Part shown: positions 45,186-55,900 of the stretch, piece by piece
How positions within the stretch are numbered: the first letter of the stretch is position 1
Layout: each line of letters begins with the position of its first letter
NCBI RefSeq assembly: GCF_014200435.1
Contig: NZ_JACHBR010000001.1
Span: forward strand, 3,007,501 to 3,071,500
Length of the DNA stretch: 64,000 bases
Direction of reading: 5' to 3'
Source of the DNA: Sphaerisporangium krabiense
GTDB lineage: Bacteria; Actinomycetota; Actinomycetes; Streptosporangiales; Streptosporangiaceae
Notes under the pieces: model-generated
Told to the model about the DNA's origin: nothing
Databases searched by the model: none
What the model saw: only the letters and a program-made list of their open reading frames with translations
Made by a program: the position numbers and the translations under genes

Positions 45186-47588
45186 TCAGTTCACGTCCGC
45201 GACACCGGTGATGCGGTGCAACGCGAAACGGTGGACGGCGGCGCGGGTCTCGTCGTACGCGGTGAGGTAGCCGCCCTCCATGCGGGCGGGCTCCAGGATG
45301 CGGCTGGTCGCGTGGCCCTGGGAGTCCAGGTAGCCGATCCAGACGCGCGAGCCCTGCCGGATCGCCTCCTGCAACAGCGTGATCGTCCCGGTCGAGGGCG
45401 TGCGCGGCACCTGGCCGTCCGGCGCGGCCGCGGGACGCCTGCGCGTCCGGTGCGCCTCGTCCCCCGCCCGCATGGCGCGCACGGCCGCCGCCGCCACGTC
45501 CGGGTCCAGGGCCGCGGCGGCGGGGACGGGACGGGCCGCGGGCGCGCGCTCGGTGCGGCGGGCGTCGGCCCGGGTGACCACCACGTCGCCCTCGGAGGAC
45601 TCGGCGACGGGGGAGTACCCGAACGCGCGCAGCGAGTCCACCACGACCGCGCGGGAGCTGCGGGAGGCCACCACCGTGGGGGCCAGGCGCCGCAGCCGCA
45701 GCGGCGCCGCCCGCTTGTCGGCCATCACCTCGTCGAGCAGGGCCGGGTCGTCGCACCGCACGTAGGAGCTGGCCGTGCCCACCCGGACCCGGCCGTGCCG
45801 GCGCGCCACGTCAGACACCAGGTAGCGCAGCGGCTGCGGGACCGGCGTGGCCGAGTGCTTCTCCAGCATGGCCACCACGTCGTCCGCGCTGGCCCCGGCG
45901 TCCAGAGCCCTGCGGATCGAGCCCTCGCCGAAGCGGTACACGGTCGCGCCGCCCTTGGACTCGACGTCGGCGACCAGCGCCAGCCAGCGGCCGAGGTCGC
46001 CGGTCAGCGGGCCGGGGGCGACCGCCGTGAGGTCGGCCTGGAGCAGCACGTGGTCCACGGGCTCGGGCAGCAGCGGCGCCAGCAGCCGGGCGGGGCCCTC
46101 CGGCCCGGCGGACCCGGGCAGCAGGGCGCGGCCGAACACCGACATGACGCCGAGCCCGGTCACCCCGAGCTGCTCGGCCTCGCGCAGCGTGAACCCGGCG
46201 AGCCGGTCGCGGTAGGAGCCGCGGCGGCGCGGCTGCTCGAACGCCAGCCGCTCGCGCACCGACTCCGCCGACGGCGCCAGGCCGGGCCCGGCCGAGGCGG
46301 GGACGCGCAGCGTCCGCACCCGCACCTCGACGGCGGCCGGCCTGCGCAGTTCGGGATGCAGGACGTTGAGCAGGCGGTCGCGGTCGTCGCGCTCGCCGAC
46401 CAGGCCCGGCACCCGGTCGCCGGACAGCCAGGCCGACGCCAGGACCTCCCAGCGGTCCTCGGTGGCCTTGACGCGCCAGATGTCGTACTGGGTGGTGGGC
46501 AGCCACTCGCCGTCGGCGGGCGCGCTGGAGGCGATGAGGCCCGCCGCGTGGGCGACCTCGATGACCAGCGCGGCCGTCCACTCGGGAAGGTCGAGCCACT
46601 GGGCGGTCCGCCGCAGATCGCGCACGGCGAGGCCGCCGGTGCGCAGCGTGCCCGGAGGGTCGACGCCCCAGCGCTCGCACAGCTCCTCGACCGTGCGGAC
46701 GAACGTGAACGCCTGGCCCGCGGCCGTCCGGTCGGCCAGGGCCTGGTCGCGGACGGCGCCCTCCAGCGGCGGCGGGCCGGGGCGCAGGTCGCGGTGGATC
46801 CTGCCGCCGCGCAGCGCGAGCCCCACCTCGCGGGGCAGCACGACCGACTCCTCGCCGGTCGCGGCCAGCAGCCCGCGCGCCAGCAGCTCCTCGATCGGGG
46901 ACTGGGCCGTGGCCACGCTCACCTCGCGCCGGGCGTTCGGCACGCGGCCGGCGGGCGGCCCCCAGGCCAGCTCGTCCAGCGCCGCGCGGGCCTGGGGGCC
47001 GATGCCGGCCAGCAGTCCTTCGACGACGCCCTGATCGGCCAGCAGCGCGGCGAGGCGCTCCAGCTCGCCCTGCCCCGCCGGCGCACGTCGCGGCTTGTGC
47101 CCCTGCCCGGCCGCGCGAAGGAGGTCGGCCAGGCGGTCGGGCGGGTGGTGGCGGAACGCCTCGACGGCCGGAGGGCCGAGCCCGGCGGGCGCGTCGGAGA
47201 CGTCGCGGACCCCCGGCGCGGGGCGCAGCGCGTCGTCCGGCCCGTACACCAGGGCCAGGCCGCGCAGCCGGTCGACGGCCTCACGCAGCGGGCCCTCCAG
47301 CGGCCCGGCGTCCGCGGGCACGGACCCGGCCGTCGCCGCGCGCAGCTCGGCGTACGGCAGGCCGTCGCCGTCCTCGGAGGTCATGACGAGCAGGGTCTCG
47401 ACCACGGCCAGCGCGAAGCGGTCCAGCCGGTCCAGCGCGCGGCCCGTCGCCGAGGGGCTGGTGGCGCGTATCACGAGCCCTTCGAGGTGGGCGGGCACCG
47501 GGGTGACCAGCTCGGGGCGCTCGGACACCAGCGCGCGCAGCCGGTCGTCGGGGAGCCCGCGCAGCCAGTCAGTGAACCGGGTGTCCAT
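45186..47588 (-). CDS. Helicase-associated protein, XPB/Ssl2-like N-terminal type, with WYL-like C-terminus
   Basis: 800 residues. It has no Walker motifs. The N-terminal part (residues 1-150, opening DTRFTDWLRGLPDDRLRALV) and the middle match the actinobacterial helicase-associated domain with an XPB/Ssl2-like winged-helix repeat. The last 70 residues look like a WYL-type ligand domain (GSRVWIGYLDSQGHATSRIL, then AVHRFALHRITGV). It probably partners XPB; in Mycobacterium tuberculosis the corresponding genes (Rv0861c and Rv0862c) are adjacent. GTG 47591 and ATG 47588 overlap; ATG is preferred. Divergent from the HAAS-type gene. Confidence 0.85.
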   Translation of the reverse strand: MDTRFTDWLRGLPDDRLRALVSERPELVTPVPAHLEGLVIRATSPSATGRALDRLDRFALAVVETLLVMTSEDGDGLPYAELRAATAGSVPADAGPLEGPLREAVDRLRGLALVYGPDDALRPAPGVRDVSDAPAGLGPPAVEAFRHHPPDRLADLLRAAGQGHKPRRAPAGQGELERLAALLADQGVVEGLLAGIGPQARAALDELAWGPPAGRVPNARREVSVATAQSPIEELLARGLLAATGEESVVLPREVGLALRGGRIHRDLRPGPPPLEGAVRDQALADRTAAGQAFTFVRTVEELCERWGVDPPGTLRTGGLAVRDLRRTAQWLDLPEWTAALVIEVAHAAGLIASSAPADGEWLPTTQYDIWRVKATEDRWEVLASAWLSGDRVPGLVGERDDRDRLLNVLHPELRRPAAVEVRVRTLRVPASAGPGLAPSAESVRERLAFEQPRRRGSYRDRLAGFTLREAEQLGVTGLGVMSVFGRALLPGSAGPEGPARLLAPLLPEPVDHVLLQADLTAVAPGPLTGDLGRWLALVADVESKGGATVYRFGEGSIRRALDAGASADDVVAMLEKHSATPVPQPLRYLVSDVARRHGRVRVGTASSYVRCDDPALLDEVMADKRAAPLRLRRLAPTVVASRSSRAVVVDSLRAFGYSPVAESSEGDVVVTRADARRTERAPAARPVPAAAALDPDVAAAAVRAMRAGDEAHRTRRRPAAAPDGQVPRTPSTGTITLLQEAIRQGSRVWIGYLDSQGHATSRILEPARMEGGYLTAYDETRAAVHRFALHRITGVADVN

Positions 47589-47786
47589 CACGCGCCACCG
47601 AACCCTCTGTTCACCGTCACCGCAAACGCCCGCTCGCCGTAGAAACCGTCTTCTCCATCGTAGGAGGCCCGCCGCGATGGCACGCCGGGCGGGCGATCAC
47701 GGTCCCGTCCCGGCCGCGGGGTTCACGGTCATGGCGATTCCCGGGAAATGGTGCGTCCGCCGGGGCGGTGCGGCAGGATGGCGAGA

Positions 47787-48809
47787 ATGAGCGAGCGCGC
47801 CGATCAGCTCGTCCTGGAGTACGTCAGCAAGGTCGCCGACCTCGCGCACGGCGTGTTGCGCACCGAGCAGCGCCTCGACTTCGTCCGGCGGCTGCGCGCC
47901 CGCGTCGAGGAGGAACGCCGCGGCAGGGACGACGTCGCGACCGCGCGCAAGGTGATCGCCCGCTTCGGCGATCCCGCGGCGCTCGTCCAGCGCGAACTTC
48001 GCCGCCTCGCCGACGGCGGGCAGGGCACCGGGGGCCGCGCGCCGTCCCCGGGGGCGCGCGCCGGCTCGGCGGCATCCCCACGGCGCGCCACGGGCCCGCG
48101 CCTCGGGAGCACGCCCCGCGTTCCGCCCCCGGACAGGGGGCCCACCGTCCGGGCCGTGCCCGCGGAGGCCGCGGCGGACGACTTCGGGGACTCGGCGACG
48201 GAGGTCATCCCCGCCGTCACCGACGATCCGCCCGCGGTCGTGACGGCCCCCGTCCCGGTGGTCCCTCGCGAGGCGGTCCCCGGCCGGCCCCTGCGTTCCG
48301 GCGGCCGTCCGGCGTCGGGGAGGCCCGTGCCCCCGGCCCGCGGGCGGGAGTCGTTGTCCGCCCGGCTGCGCGGGGCCGCGATGGCCCGGGTGACGGGGTG
48401 GGACGCCGGGACCGTCCTGCGCGAGCGGCGCCGCGAGGTCGCCGCGATGGCGGTGCTGCTGCTGGCCGGGCTGCTCATCCCCTTCCCCCTGCCGTACGTC
48501 GCGATCTTCCCGATGCAGCTGCTGGTGTGGGCGCTCGGCGCGGTGGCCGTCCTTGCCTGCGAGGGCTGGGGGTTCAAGGACCGCGTGACAGGGCTGCTGG
48601 CCCCGGTGTTCGCCTACGTCGTCGGCGGGGTCGTGCTCGGCGCGGCCAGGACGCCCGAGGCGCCGGGCGAGGGCCTGGCGGCGTTCTTCGCCTCGTTCAT
48701 GAGCGTCAGCGGTCCGATGTTCATGGCCGGGGCCGCGGCGGGCGTGCTGTGGCTGGGGTACCGGCTGGTCGCTCCGCCGCCCCGGCGGCCGCTCGGCAGG
48801 GTGCGCTGA
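47787..48809 (+). CDS. HAAS-type membrane protein
   Basis: 340 residues. The N-terminal 65 residues (ADQLVLEYVSKVADLAHGVL, then RRLRARVEEERRGRDDVATA) match the HAAS signalling domain, a small helical module fused to membrane parts in many actinobacteria. A Pro/Gly/Arg-rich linker (about 75-215) follows. The C-terminal third has about four spans (VAAMAVLLLAGLLIPFPLPY, then LLVWALGAVAVLACEGWGF and others). The role is unknown; related genes often sit with PadR regulators, but none is here. ATG 47787 starts the domain. Confidence 0.8.
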   Translation: MSERADQLVLEYVSKVADLAHGVLRTEQRLDFVRRLRARVEEERRGRDDVATARKVIARFGDPAALVQRELRRLADGGQGTGGRAPSPGARAGSAASPRRATGPRLGSTPRVPPPDRGPTVRAVPAEAAADDFGDSATEVIPAVTDDPPAVVTAPVPVVPREAVPGRPLRSGGRPASGRPVPPARGRESLSARLRGAAMARVTGWDAGTVLRERRREVAAMAVLLLAGLLIPFPLPYVAIFPMQLLVWALGAVAVLACEGWGFKDRVTGLLAPVFAYVVGGVVLGAARTPEAPGEGLAAFFASFMSVSGPMFMAGAAAGVLWLGYRLVAPPPRRPLGRVR

Positions 48810-48938
48810 CCGGTATCCCGCTAACGGCGGTATTTCCACATATAAAAGGTCAGTCGATAAAAGCGCTTCATCCCTTGTCCCGGTCGTCATGGCCATACGG
48901 AGTACGCGGGGCGTCGCGGGATTTGGCATCCTTCAAGG

Positions 48939-49571
48939 GTGTATTCCGTAGGATTCGATCTTGATCTCACGCTCGCGGACACCCGTGCGGGGATCACGGC
49001 GACGATGGGCGAGTTGGCGCGCCGCCTGGGCGTCCACATCGACACCGCCACCGTGATCGCCCGGCTCGGCCCGCCGCTGGAACAGGAGCTGGCCCACTGG
49101 CTGCCCGCCGAGGACGTCGCGGCGGCGGCCGACCTGTACCGAGAGCTCTATCCGGAGATCGGCGTCTCGATGACCACTCCCATGGCGGGCGCGGCGGAGG
49201 CCGTGGCGCTGGTGCGCCGGCACGGCGGGCGGGTCATCGTCGTGACCGCCAAGCACGAGAGGAGCGCCCGCGAGATCGTGGAGGCGCTGGGCCTGGAGGC
49301 CGACCAGGTGGTGGGTTCGGTCTTCGCCGCGGACAAGGGCGCCGCGATCCGGTCGTTCGGAGCGGCGGTGTACGTCGGGGACCACGTGGGCGACATCACG
49401 GCGGCCAAGGCGGGCGGTGCGCTGAGCGTGGGCGTGGCGACGGGCCCGTTCACCGCCGATGCGCTGCGTGACCATGGAGCCGATGTGGTGTTGTCGGATT
49501 TGACGGGTTTCGGGCAATGGTACGAGGGCTGGCGGGGCCCGGAAATCGAGGCCGTTTCGACGGTCATGTGA
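48939..49571 (+). CDS. HAD-family hydrolase
   Basis: 210 residues. The nucleophile motif is VGFDLDLTLADTR, the cap is helical (LGPPLEQELAHWLPAEDVAA), motif II is GRVIVVTAKHER, and the last acidic motif is AVYVGDHVGDITAAKAGG. It is a phosphatase of the phosphoglycolate-phosphatase-like group; the substrate is not determined. The start is GTG at 48939 with AAGGGT upstream. It is transcribed with the cold-shock gene 63 bp downstream, possibly together. Confidence 0.9.
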   Translation: MYSVGFDLDLTLADTRAGITATMGELARRLGVHIDTATVIARLGPPLEQELAHWLPAEDVAAAADLYRELYPEIGVSMTTPMAGAAEAVALVRRHGGRVIVVTAKHERSAREIVEALGLEADQVVGSVFAADKGAAIRSFGAAVYVGDHVGDITAAKAGGALSVGVATGPFTADALRDHGADVVLSDLTGFGQWYEGWRGPEIEAVSTVM

Positions 49572-49634
49572 TGCTCCGCCTGGGCATAACCTACATCCAT
49601 CCACCATTCATGACAGTCTGAACGAGGTCACCCT

Positions 49635-50033
49635 GTGCCTACCGGCAAGGTCAAGTGGTACGACGCTGACAAGGGCTTCGGGTTCCTCACCCGCGACGAC
49701 GGCGGTGAGGTCTTCGTGCACTCCTCGGCGCTTCCCAAGGGCGTGGAAGCGCTCAAGCCCGGTCAGAAGGTCGAGTTCGGTGTGGCCGAGGGCCGCCGTG
49801 GCCAGCAGGCTCTTTCAGTCCGCGTGCTGGAGCAGCCGCCCACGCTCGCCAAGACGGCGAAACCAAAGGCCAAGCGCAAGAAGCCGGACGAACTAGTCGT
49901 CATCGTCGAAGACCTGATAAAGCTCCTGGACGACGTCTCCAACTCCTACCAGCGCGGCAAGCACCCCGACGCCGCGCACGCCAGGAAGATCGCGACCGTG
50001 CTGCGCGCCGTCGCGGACGACCTCGACGCCTGA
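49635..50033 (+). CDS. Cold-shock domain protein with helical C-terminal extension
   Basis: 132 residues, twice the usual CspA length. PTGKVKWYDADKGFGFLTRD and EVFVHSSAL are the RNP1 and RNP2 regions. After the OB fold come a Lys-rich linker (AKTAKPKAKRKKPDELVV) and a helical tail (EDLIKLLDDVSNSYQRGKHP, then ATVLRAVADDLDA). The tail is a conserved actinobacterial extension of unknown role. The start is GTG at 49635. It converges with the MFS gene. Confidence 0.93.
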   Translation: MPTGKVKWYDADKGFGFLTRDDGGEVFVHSSALPKGVEALKPGQKVEFGVAEGRRGQQALSVRVLEQPPTLAKTAKPKAKRKKPDELVVIVEDLIKLLDDVSNSYQRGKHPDAAHARKIATVLRAVADDLDA

Positions 50034-50121
50034 GGCGTCCCCTCGCCCGCTCTCCGATCCCGGCCCGCACCCCTCCCTGGGCCTCGGCCGGCGCGCGGGC
50101 CGTCGTCCCGTGCGGCTCCCC

Positions 50122-51744
50122 TCAGCCGTGCGGGTTGGTCAGTGGTTTGGTCCCGCCCGGCCTCGGGCCGTCCGAGTGCGACTCCGGGTACGACTCCCGG
50201 TGCGGCTCGGGCCGGGCCCCGGGGCCGTCGGCGCGGACGTCCTCGGTCCGGGCCGGGTACACGTCCGTGAACGGTTTCGGCCCGGCCGGTGACGGGGGCG
50301 GCACGTCGAGGACCACCCCGGCCCGGTCCCGCAGCCTGCGCCGCCTGCGGAGCAGGATCCAGACCAGCGCGACGACCAGCGCGGCGGCGACGACGCCGAG
50401 GCCCACCGGCCCCGTGGAGCGTCCCGACCACAGCGACAGCAGCAGGCCGGCGAGCCCGCCCGCCACCCAGGCGATCTGCAGCAGCGCCTCCACCACGCCG
50501 AAGGTCGAGGAGCGGACCTCCTCGCCGATCTCCCGCTGCACGACCGCGTCCAGCGCCAGCTTGCCGATCTCCTGGGCGAACCCGGCGACGAGGGCGACGC
50601 CGACGGCCGCCCAGAGCGAGAAGAAGATCGCCGAGGCCGCCGCCGTCACCGTGGCGAGGCCGAGCGCGACCAGCACGATCACCTGGGGCGGCCGGCCCCG
50701 CACCCAGGACGCGACGGCCGCGCCGAGCAGGCCGCCGGCGCCCGCCGCGCCCGCGAGCATCGCGATCAGCGCCTCCTCGGGGAGGCCGCTGCCGCGCAGG
50801 TTGCCGTCCTTGACCAGGAAGAGCAGGAACAGCACGAGAAAGCCGGACAGGACGCGAATCGCGGCGTTGGCCCGTACGGCCTCCGCCACCACCGGCCCGA
50901 TGTTCAGCACCGTGCGCCAGCGCGGCCGCGCGGCCCCGCCCTCCTCGGTCTCCTCGAGATCGGGCGCGTCGACGTGCCGGGGCAGCCGCACCGCGCCCAC
51001 CCCGGCCGCGATGAAGAGCACCATGGTGCCGCGCAGCACCCAGTCCGCTCCGGCCCACACCGTCAGGCCCGCCGCGACCGGGGCGGCCAGCCCCGCCGAG
51101 ACCAGCGCGAACAGCGCGACCCGGGCGTTGGCCGTGACCAGGCCGATGTCGGCGGGCAGGACGCTCGGCATCGTCGCCGCCCGCGACACGTTGTACGCCT
51201 TGGACAGCACCAGGACCGCGAGCGCGGCCGGGAACAGCGTGAGGCCGTCGGCCGGGCCGATCGCGGCGGCCATCGCCCAGCACAGCAGGCCGCGGGCCAG
51301 CAGCGTCCCCGCCATGATGTAGCGGCGTCCCGAGCGGAAGCGGTCCAGCACCGGGCCGACGAACGGGGCGAGGACGGCGAACGGCACCATCGTGATCAGA
51401 AGGTAGAGCGCCACCTGGCCCCGGGCCTGGTCCACGGGCAGGCCGAAGAAGAGCGTGCCCGCCAGCGCCACCGTGACCAGCGCGTCGCCCGCGCTGTGGG
51501 CGGCGGTCAGCTCGATCAGGCGCCCGAGCCCGGTGCGGTCCGCCCCCTGGGCGTGGGTCAGCCTGCGGGTGGCGCCACGGACGCCGCGCCCGGCCCGCGC
51601 CGTCCCCTTGGCGGCGCCGCCGCCCGCCCGCGCCGTCGTCCTGACGGCCGTGCGCCCGGCGCGGAACGTGCCGCGGCCCGCGTCCGCGGTGGCGCGCGCC
51701 GCGCGGGACAGCGAGCGCCTGGCGCGGTTCCAGCCGTCCCCCAT
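50122..51744 (-). CDS. MFS transporter with basic N-terminus and Pro-rich C-terminus
   Basis: 540 residues. The first 60 residues are an Ala/Arg/Gly-rich repetitive tract (RAARATADAGRGTFRAGR and similar). About twelve spans follow, from DALVTVALAGTLFFGLPVDQ onward, with motif-A-like FVGPVLDRFRSGRRYIMAG. The last 60 residues are cytoplasmic and proline-rich. The substrate is unknown. The start is uncertain: ATG 51744 lies directly before the repetitive tract, but a ribosome-binding site is lacking and the frame stays open upstream. It is divergent from the DUF3027 gene, an arrangement I recall as common in actinobacteria. Confidence 0.82.
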   Translation of the reverse strand: MGDGWNRARRSLSRAARATADAGRGTFRAGRTAVRTTARAGGGAAKGTARAGRGVRGATRRLTHAQGADRTGLGRLIELTAAHSAGDALVTVALAGTLFFGLPVDQARGQVALYLLITMVPFAVLAPFVGPVLDRFRSGRRYIMAGTLLARGLLCWAMAAAIGPADGLTLFPAALAVLVLSKAYNVSRAATMPSVLPADIGLVTANARVALFALVSAGLAAPVAAGLTVWAGADWVLRGTMVLFIAAGVGAVRLPRHVDAPDLEETEEGGAARPRWRTVLNIGPVVAEAVRANAAIRVLSGFLVLFLLFLVKDGNLRGSGLPEEALIAMLAGAAGAGGLLGAAVASWVRGRPPQVIVLVALGLATVTAAASAIFFSLWAAVGVALVAGFAQEIGKLALDAVVQREIGEEVRSSTFGVVEALLQIAWVAGGLAGLLLSLWSGRSTGPVGLGVVAAALVVALVWILLRRRRRLRDRAGVVLDVPPPSPAGPKPFTDVYPARTEDVRADGPGARPEPHRESYPESHSDGPRPGGTKPLTNPHG

Positions 51745-52024
51745 CACGCGCGCGCGGACGGGGCACCGTGACCGGTGGCCGAGCGATCCACGCTTCCTCC
51801 CTCGCAGCGATCGGTTCCGCCGTCCATCTCGCCCTCTATATGCGTCTTCCCCCTGTTCGCTGTGGCTCATGGCGGTACGCATGGATACGCCCGGCCGTCG
51901 CGGCCGGCGCCCGTTCCCGGCCGCTTGACGATGGGTCTTCCCGGCCTTGGGCGCCGCTTTGGTTTCCAGTCCTACCCCACCCATCGGCGTGATGTCCGCT
52001 CCCGGCATGGGTGAGAATTGACGT

Positions 52025-52849
52025 GTGAGCCGCACTCGTTCCCGCACCTTTGCCGTCGACCAAGCCTGCGCCGTCGCCGTGGAGCCGGCCAGGGCCGCCG
52101 CCGAAGCCATCGCCCGCCCCGGCGAGGTGGGGGAGCATCTCGGCTTCGAGTCGGAGGGCGAGCGCGTCGTCACCCACTACTTCGCCTGCCTCGACCGCGC
52201 CTATCGCGGCTGGCGCTGGGCCGTCACCGTGGCCCGCGCCTCCCGCGCCCGCAACGTCACCGTCAGCGAGACGGCCCTGCTTCCCGGCGCCGACGCGCTG
52301 CTGCCCCCCGCGTGGGTCCCGTGGAGCGAGCGGCTGCTCCCCGGCGACCTCGGCGTGGGCGACCTGCTGCCCACCTCGGAGGACGACGACCGCCTCGCCC
52401 CCGGATACACCGTCACCGACGACGACTCCGACCAGCAGATGATTTTCGAGTACGGCCTGGGCCGCGCCCGCGTGCTGTCGGCCGTCGGCCGCGACCGCGC
52501 CGTGCACCGCTGGCACGCCGGGGACTCCGGGCCGCACACCCCGCTCGCGCACGCCGCGCCCGCGCAGTGCTCCACCTGCGGCTTCTACTGGCCGCTCGCG
52601 GGCTCGCTGCGGCTCGGCTTCGGCGTGTGCGCCAACGAGTTCGCCCCCGACGACGGCAAGGTGGTCTCGGCCGACCACGGCTGCGGCGCGCACTCCGAGG
52701 CCGTCGCCACCGCGCCGGGGGGCGCCGAGCACGCGGTGCCCATCCTCGACGATCTCGGCTACGACCTCATGGAGGAGGGCGTGCCGGAGGCCGGCTCGGT
52801 CGTGGCGTCCAACGGCGAGGACGGCTCCGAGCCGCTCGGCCACTCCTGA
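52025..52849 (+). CDS. DUF3027 protein
   Basis: 274 residues. It matches the actinobacterial DUF3027 family: AEAIARPGEVGEHLGFESEG, the FACLDRAYRGWRWAVTVARA segment, PAWVPWSERLLPGDLGVGDL, and a CSTCGFYWPL knuckle near residue 182 with a second pair of cysteines downstream (FGVCANEF and DHGCGAH) that may bind zinc. No function is known. The start is GTG at 52025. The sacsin-like ATPase gene follows 119 bp downstream on the same strand. Confidence 0.9.
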   Translation: MSRTRSRTFAVDQACAVAVEPARAAAEAIARPGEVGEHLGFESEGERVVTHYFACLDRAYRGWRWAVTVARASRARNVTVSETALLPGADALLPPAWVPWSERLLPGDLGVGDLLPTSEDDDRLAPGYTVTDDDSDQQMIFEYGLGRARVLSAVGRDRAVHRWHAGDSGPHTPLAHAAPAQCSTCGFYWPLAGSLRLGFGVCANEFAPDDGKVVSADHGCGAHSEAVATAPGGAEHAVPILDDLGYDLMEEGVPEAGSVVASNGEDGSEPLGHS

Positions 52850-52968
52850 CCGCCGGGCGGGATCGTCCGCGAAACCCGCCCGCCACGGGCCGCGTCACGA
52901 TATCTCCGGAAATTTCAAGCTTTACGGCTGTGTGGCAGCCGGCCGCCCTCCAGCATGGGACACGACTG

Positions 52969-55900
52969 GTGACCGACGTGACAGTGACAGACGGTGCGAC
53001 AGACGGCGCGGCCGACGGCTTCGGCGCCGAGCGCGTGCGCGCGACCGTCCTCGCCGCCTGGACCGCCTCGCCCGCCCGCTTCCGCGAGGACGCCAACGCC
53101 GAGGAGGACTTCGCGCTCGGCGGCTACCGTGACCGCCTGATCGTCGAGCTGGCCCAGAACGCCGCCGACGCCGCCCTGCGCGCCGGGGTCCCCGGGCGCC
53201 TGCGCCTCACGCTCGAGGACGGCGTGCTCAGCGCCGCCAACACCGGCGCCCCGCTCGACGCGGCCGGGGTCGAGGGTCTGTCCACGCTCCGCGTCTCCGG
53301 CAAGCGCGACGAGACCGGCTCGATCGGCCGCTTCGGCGTCGGGTTCGCGGCCGTCGTCTCCGTCTGCGACGAGCCCCTGATCGCCTCCCGCGCCACCGGG
53401 GCCGTGCGCTGGTCCCGCGCCGAGACCGCCGCCCTGGTCGGGGCCGAGCCCGCCCTGGCCGCCGAGCTCGCCGCGCGCGGCGGCCACGTCCCGCTGCTGC
53501 GCCTGCCCTTCGCCACCGAGCCGGTCGAGGTCCCCGCCGGGTACGACACCGTGGTGCGGCTGCCGCTGCGCGACAAGGCCGTCGAGCAGGCCGTGCGCCA
53601 GATGCTGGACGAGACCGGCCCGGCGCTGCCTCTGGCCATGCCCGCCCTGGCCGAGATCGAGATCCAGGTCGGCGGCGAGTCCCGCGCGATCACCGCCGAG
53701 GGCTGGACGGTGATGGAGTCCGCGGGCGACTTCGGCCCCGAGCAGGTCGCCGAGCTGTTCGCCGACCGTCCCACCGAGGAACGCGCCCGGCCGTACTGGC
53801 TGGTGCGCTGGGCGGTGCCCGCCGCGGAGGGGCCGCTGCCCAAGGACGTCGCCCCGGTCGTGCACGCGCCGACGCCGAGCGACGAGCCGCTCGACCTGCC
53901 CGCCCTGCTCATCGCCACCTTCCCCCTCGCCACCGACCGCCGGCACGTCGCGCCCGGCAGGCTCGCCGACTTCCTCGTCGAGCGGGCCGCCGACACCTAC
54001 GTCGAGCTGCTGCGGTCCCTGCCGAGGACGCCGCGCCTGCTCGGCCTGGTGCCCGGCCTGATGGGCAAGGGCGAGCTCGACGCCGCGATCCGCCGGGCGA
54101 TCCTGCGCCGCCTGCCCGACACCCCGTTGCTCCCCGCCATCTCCCCGCCCGCCGACGCCGACCCGGGCCAGGCCGATACCCACGGGCCCGCCGCCGACCG
54201 GCCCGGCGAGCCGCCGTACGTCGTCTCCGGCCGGCAGGCCGCCGTGGTCGAGGGCCCGGCCGAGTTCCTGGACAAGATCGCGCACGCCGTGCCGGGCCTG
54301 CTGCCCGCGGGCTGGGCCGTCCGGCACCCCGCGCTCACCACCCTCGGCGTGCGGCGGGTCGAACTGTCCGACGTCATCGACCTGCTGTCCGGCGACGCCG
54401 TCGCGGACGCCTCGCCCGCCTGGTGGCGCGAGCTCTACGAGACGCTGCCCGGCGACGACCGCGAGGCCCTCGGCGCGCTGCCCGTCCCCCTCGCCGACGG
54501 CCGCCTCGTGCGCGGGCCGCGCGGCACGCTGCTGCTCGGGGACGGCGGCTCCTCCCTGGACGCGGCGCTGCTCGCGCCGCTCGGCCTGCGCATCGTCCAC
54601 CCCGAGGCCGCCCACCCTCTGCTGCTGCGGCTCGGCGCCGCCGAGGCCACCCCGAACAGCGTCCTCGAGGACCCGCTCACCCGCGCCACGGTCTCGGAGT
54701 CCCTCGACAGCGCCGACCCCGAGCCGGTCGCCCAAGCGGTCCTGGCGCTGGTCGAGGCCGCGGGCCTGTCGGCGGGCGAGGCCCCCTGGCTGTCGGAGCT
54801 GGCGCTGCGCGGCGCGGACGGCGAGCTGTACCCGGCGGGCGAGATGCTGCTCGGCGAGGGCTCGCTGGCCAAGCTCATCGACCAGGACGTCCCCTTCGGC
54901 GTGGCCGCCCCCGACCTGGTCGAGCGGTACGGCTCGCGCGTGCTGTCCGCGGCGGGCGTCCTGGACGGCTTCGCGGTCGTCAACGACACCGACGTCCTGC
55001 TCGACCCCGACGAGTGCGACCACGAGCTCGACGCCGAGGACCAATGGCTCGAAGCCGTCCTCGACGTCCTGCCCGAGACCGCCGTCCCGCCGGTGGCCCG
55101 CGAGTTCACCGCGATCAGGGACCTCGAATACGTCGCCGACTGGCCCGCGGCGCTGGCCCTGCTGACCCGCCCGCCCCTGCGGGCCGCGCTCCAGCCGCTG
55201 CGCGCGCTCGCCGACGGCGAGGTGGTCGAGGCGCCCTCGTACACCGCGTGGTGGCTCTCCCGGCACCCCGTGCTGGACGGGCGCCGTCCCACGTCCCTGC
55301 GCCTGCCCGGCGGCGACCCGTTGCTGTACGGCCTGTACGGCGACGCGCCGGCCGGCCTGGACGCCACCGCGCTGTCCATGCTCGGTGTGCGCACCACGCT
55401 GGCCGACCTGCTCGCCTCGCACGGCGGCCCCGACGAGCTGCTCGACCTGCTCGCCGATCCCGCGCTGGAGGTGGACCGGGCCCAGCTCCGCGCGCTGTGG
55501 ATCGCCCTGGCGGGCGTCGAGCCGTCCCGCGTCGCCCCGCCCACGGCCGTGCGGGCCGTGCTGTCCGGCCGCATCGTCGTCGCCGACGCCGAGGACGGCC
55601 ACCCGATCGGCGGCAACGGCCCCGGCGACACCGTCGAGGGCCTGACCTCCGCGGGCGCGCCGGTCGTCGTCGAGGCGCCCGACCTGCTCGCGCTCGTCGC
55701 CGCGCGCCCGCTGGTGCTGGCCCCGTTCGACCTGGCAGAGGCGCTGTCGGAGCTGCTCGACCTCCCCGTGGCCGGGGAAGAGGTCACCGGCGAGGTCACC
55801 TCCTCGGGCGAGGAGCGTCCGGTGCCCGCCCAGGTGCGCTCGCTGCTGCCCTCCGCGCCCGCCACCTACGTCGAGCACGCGGCGCTCACCGTGGACGGCG

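Noticed and set aside
42141..47642. Very long open frame on the plus strand opposite XPB, the ligase and the helicase-associated gene
   Set aside because: It is an antisense artefact of high GC at third codon positions; the opposite strand codes three recognisable proteins.
52018..52968. One continuous frame linking the DUF3027 region to the sacsin-like protein
   Set aside because: The part over 52025-52849 is out of frame with DUF3027 and has no homology; the ATPase starts near 52969.
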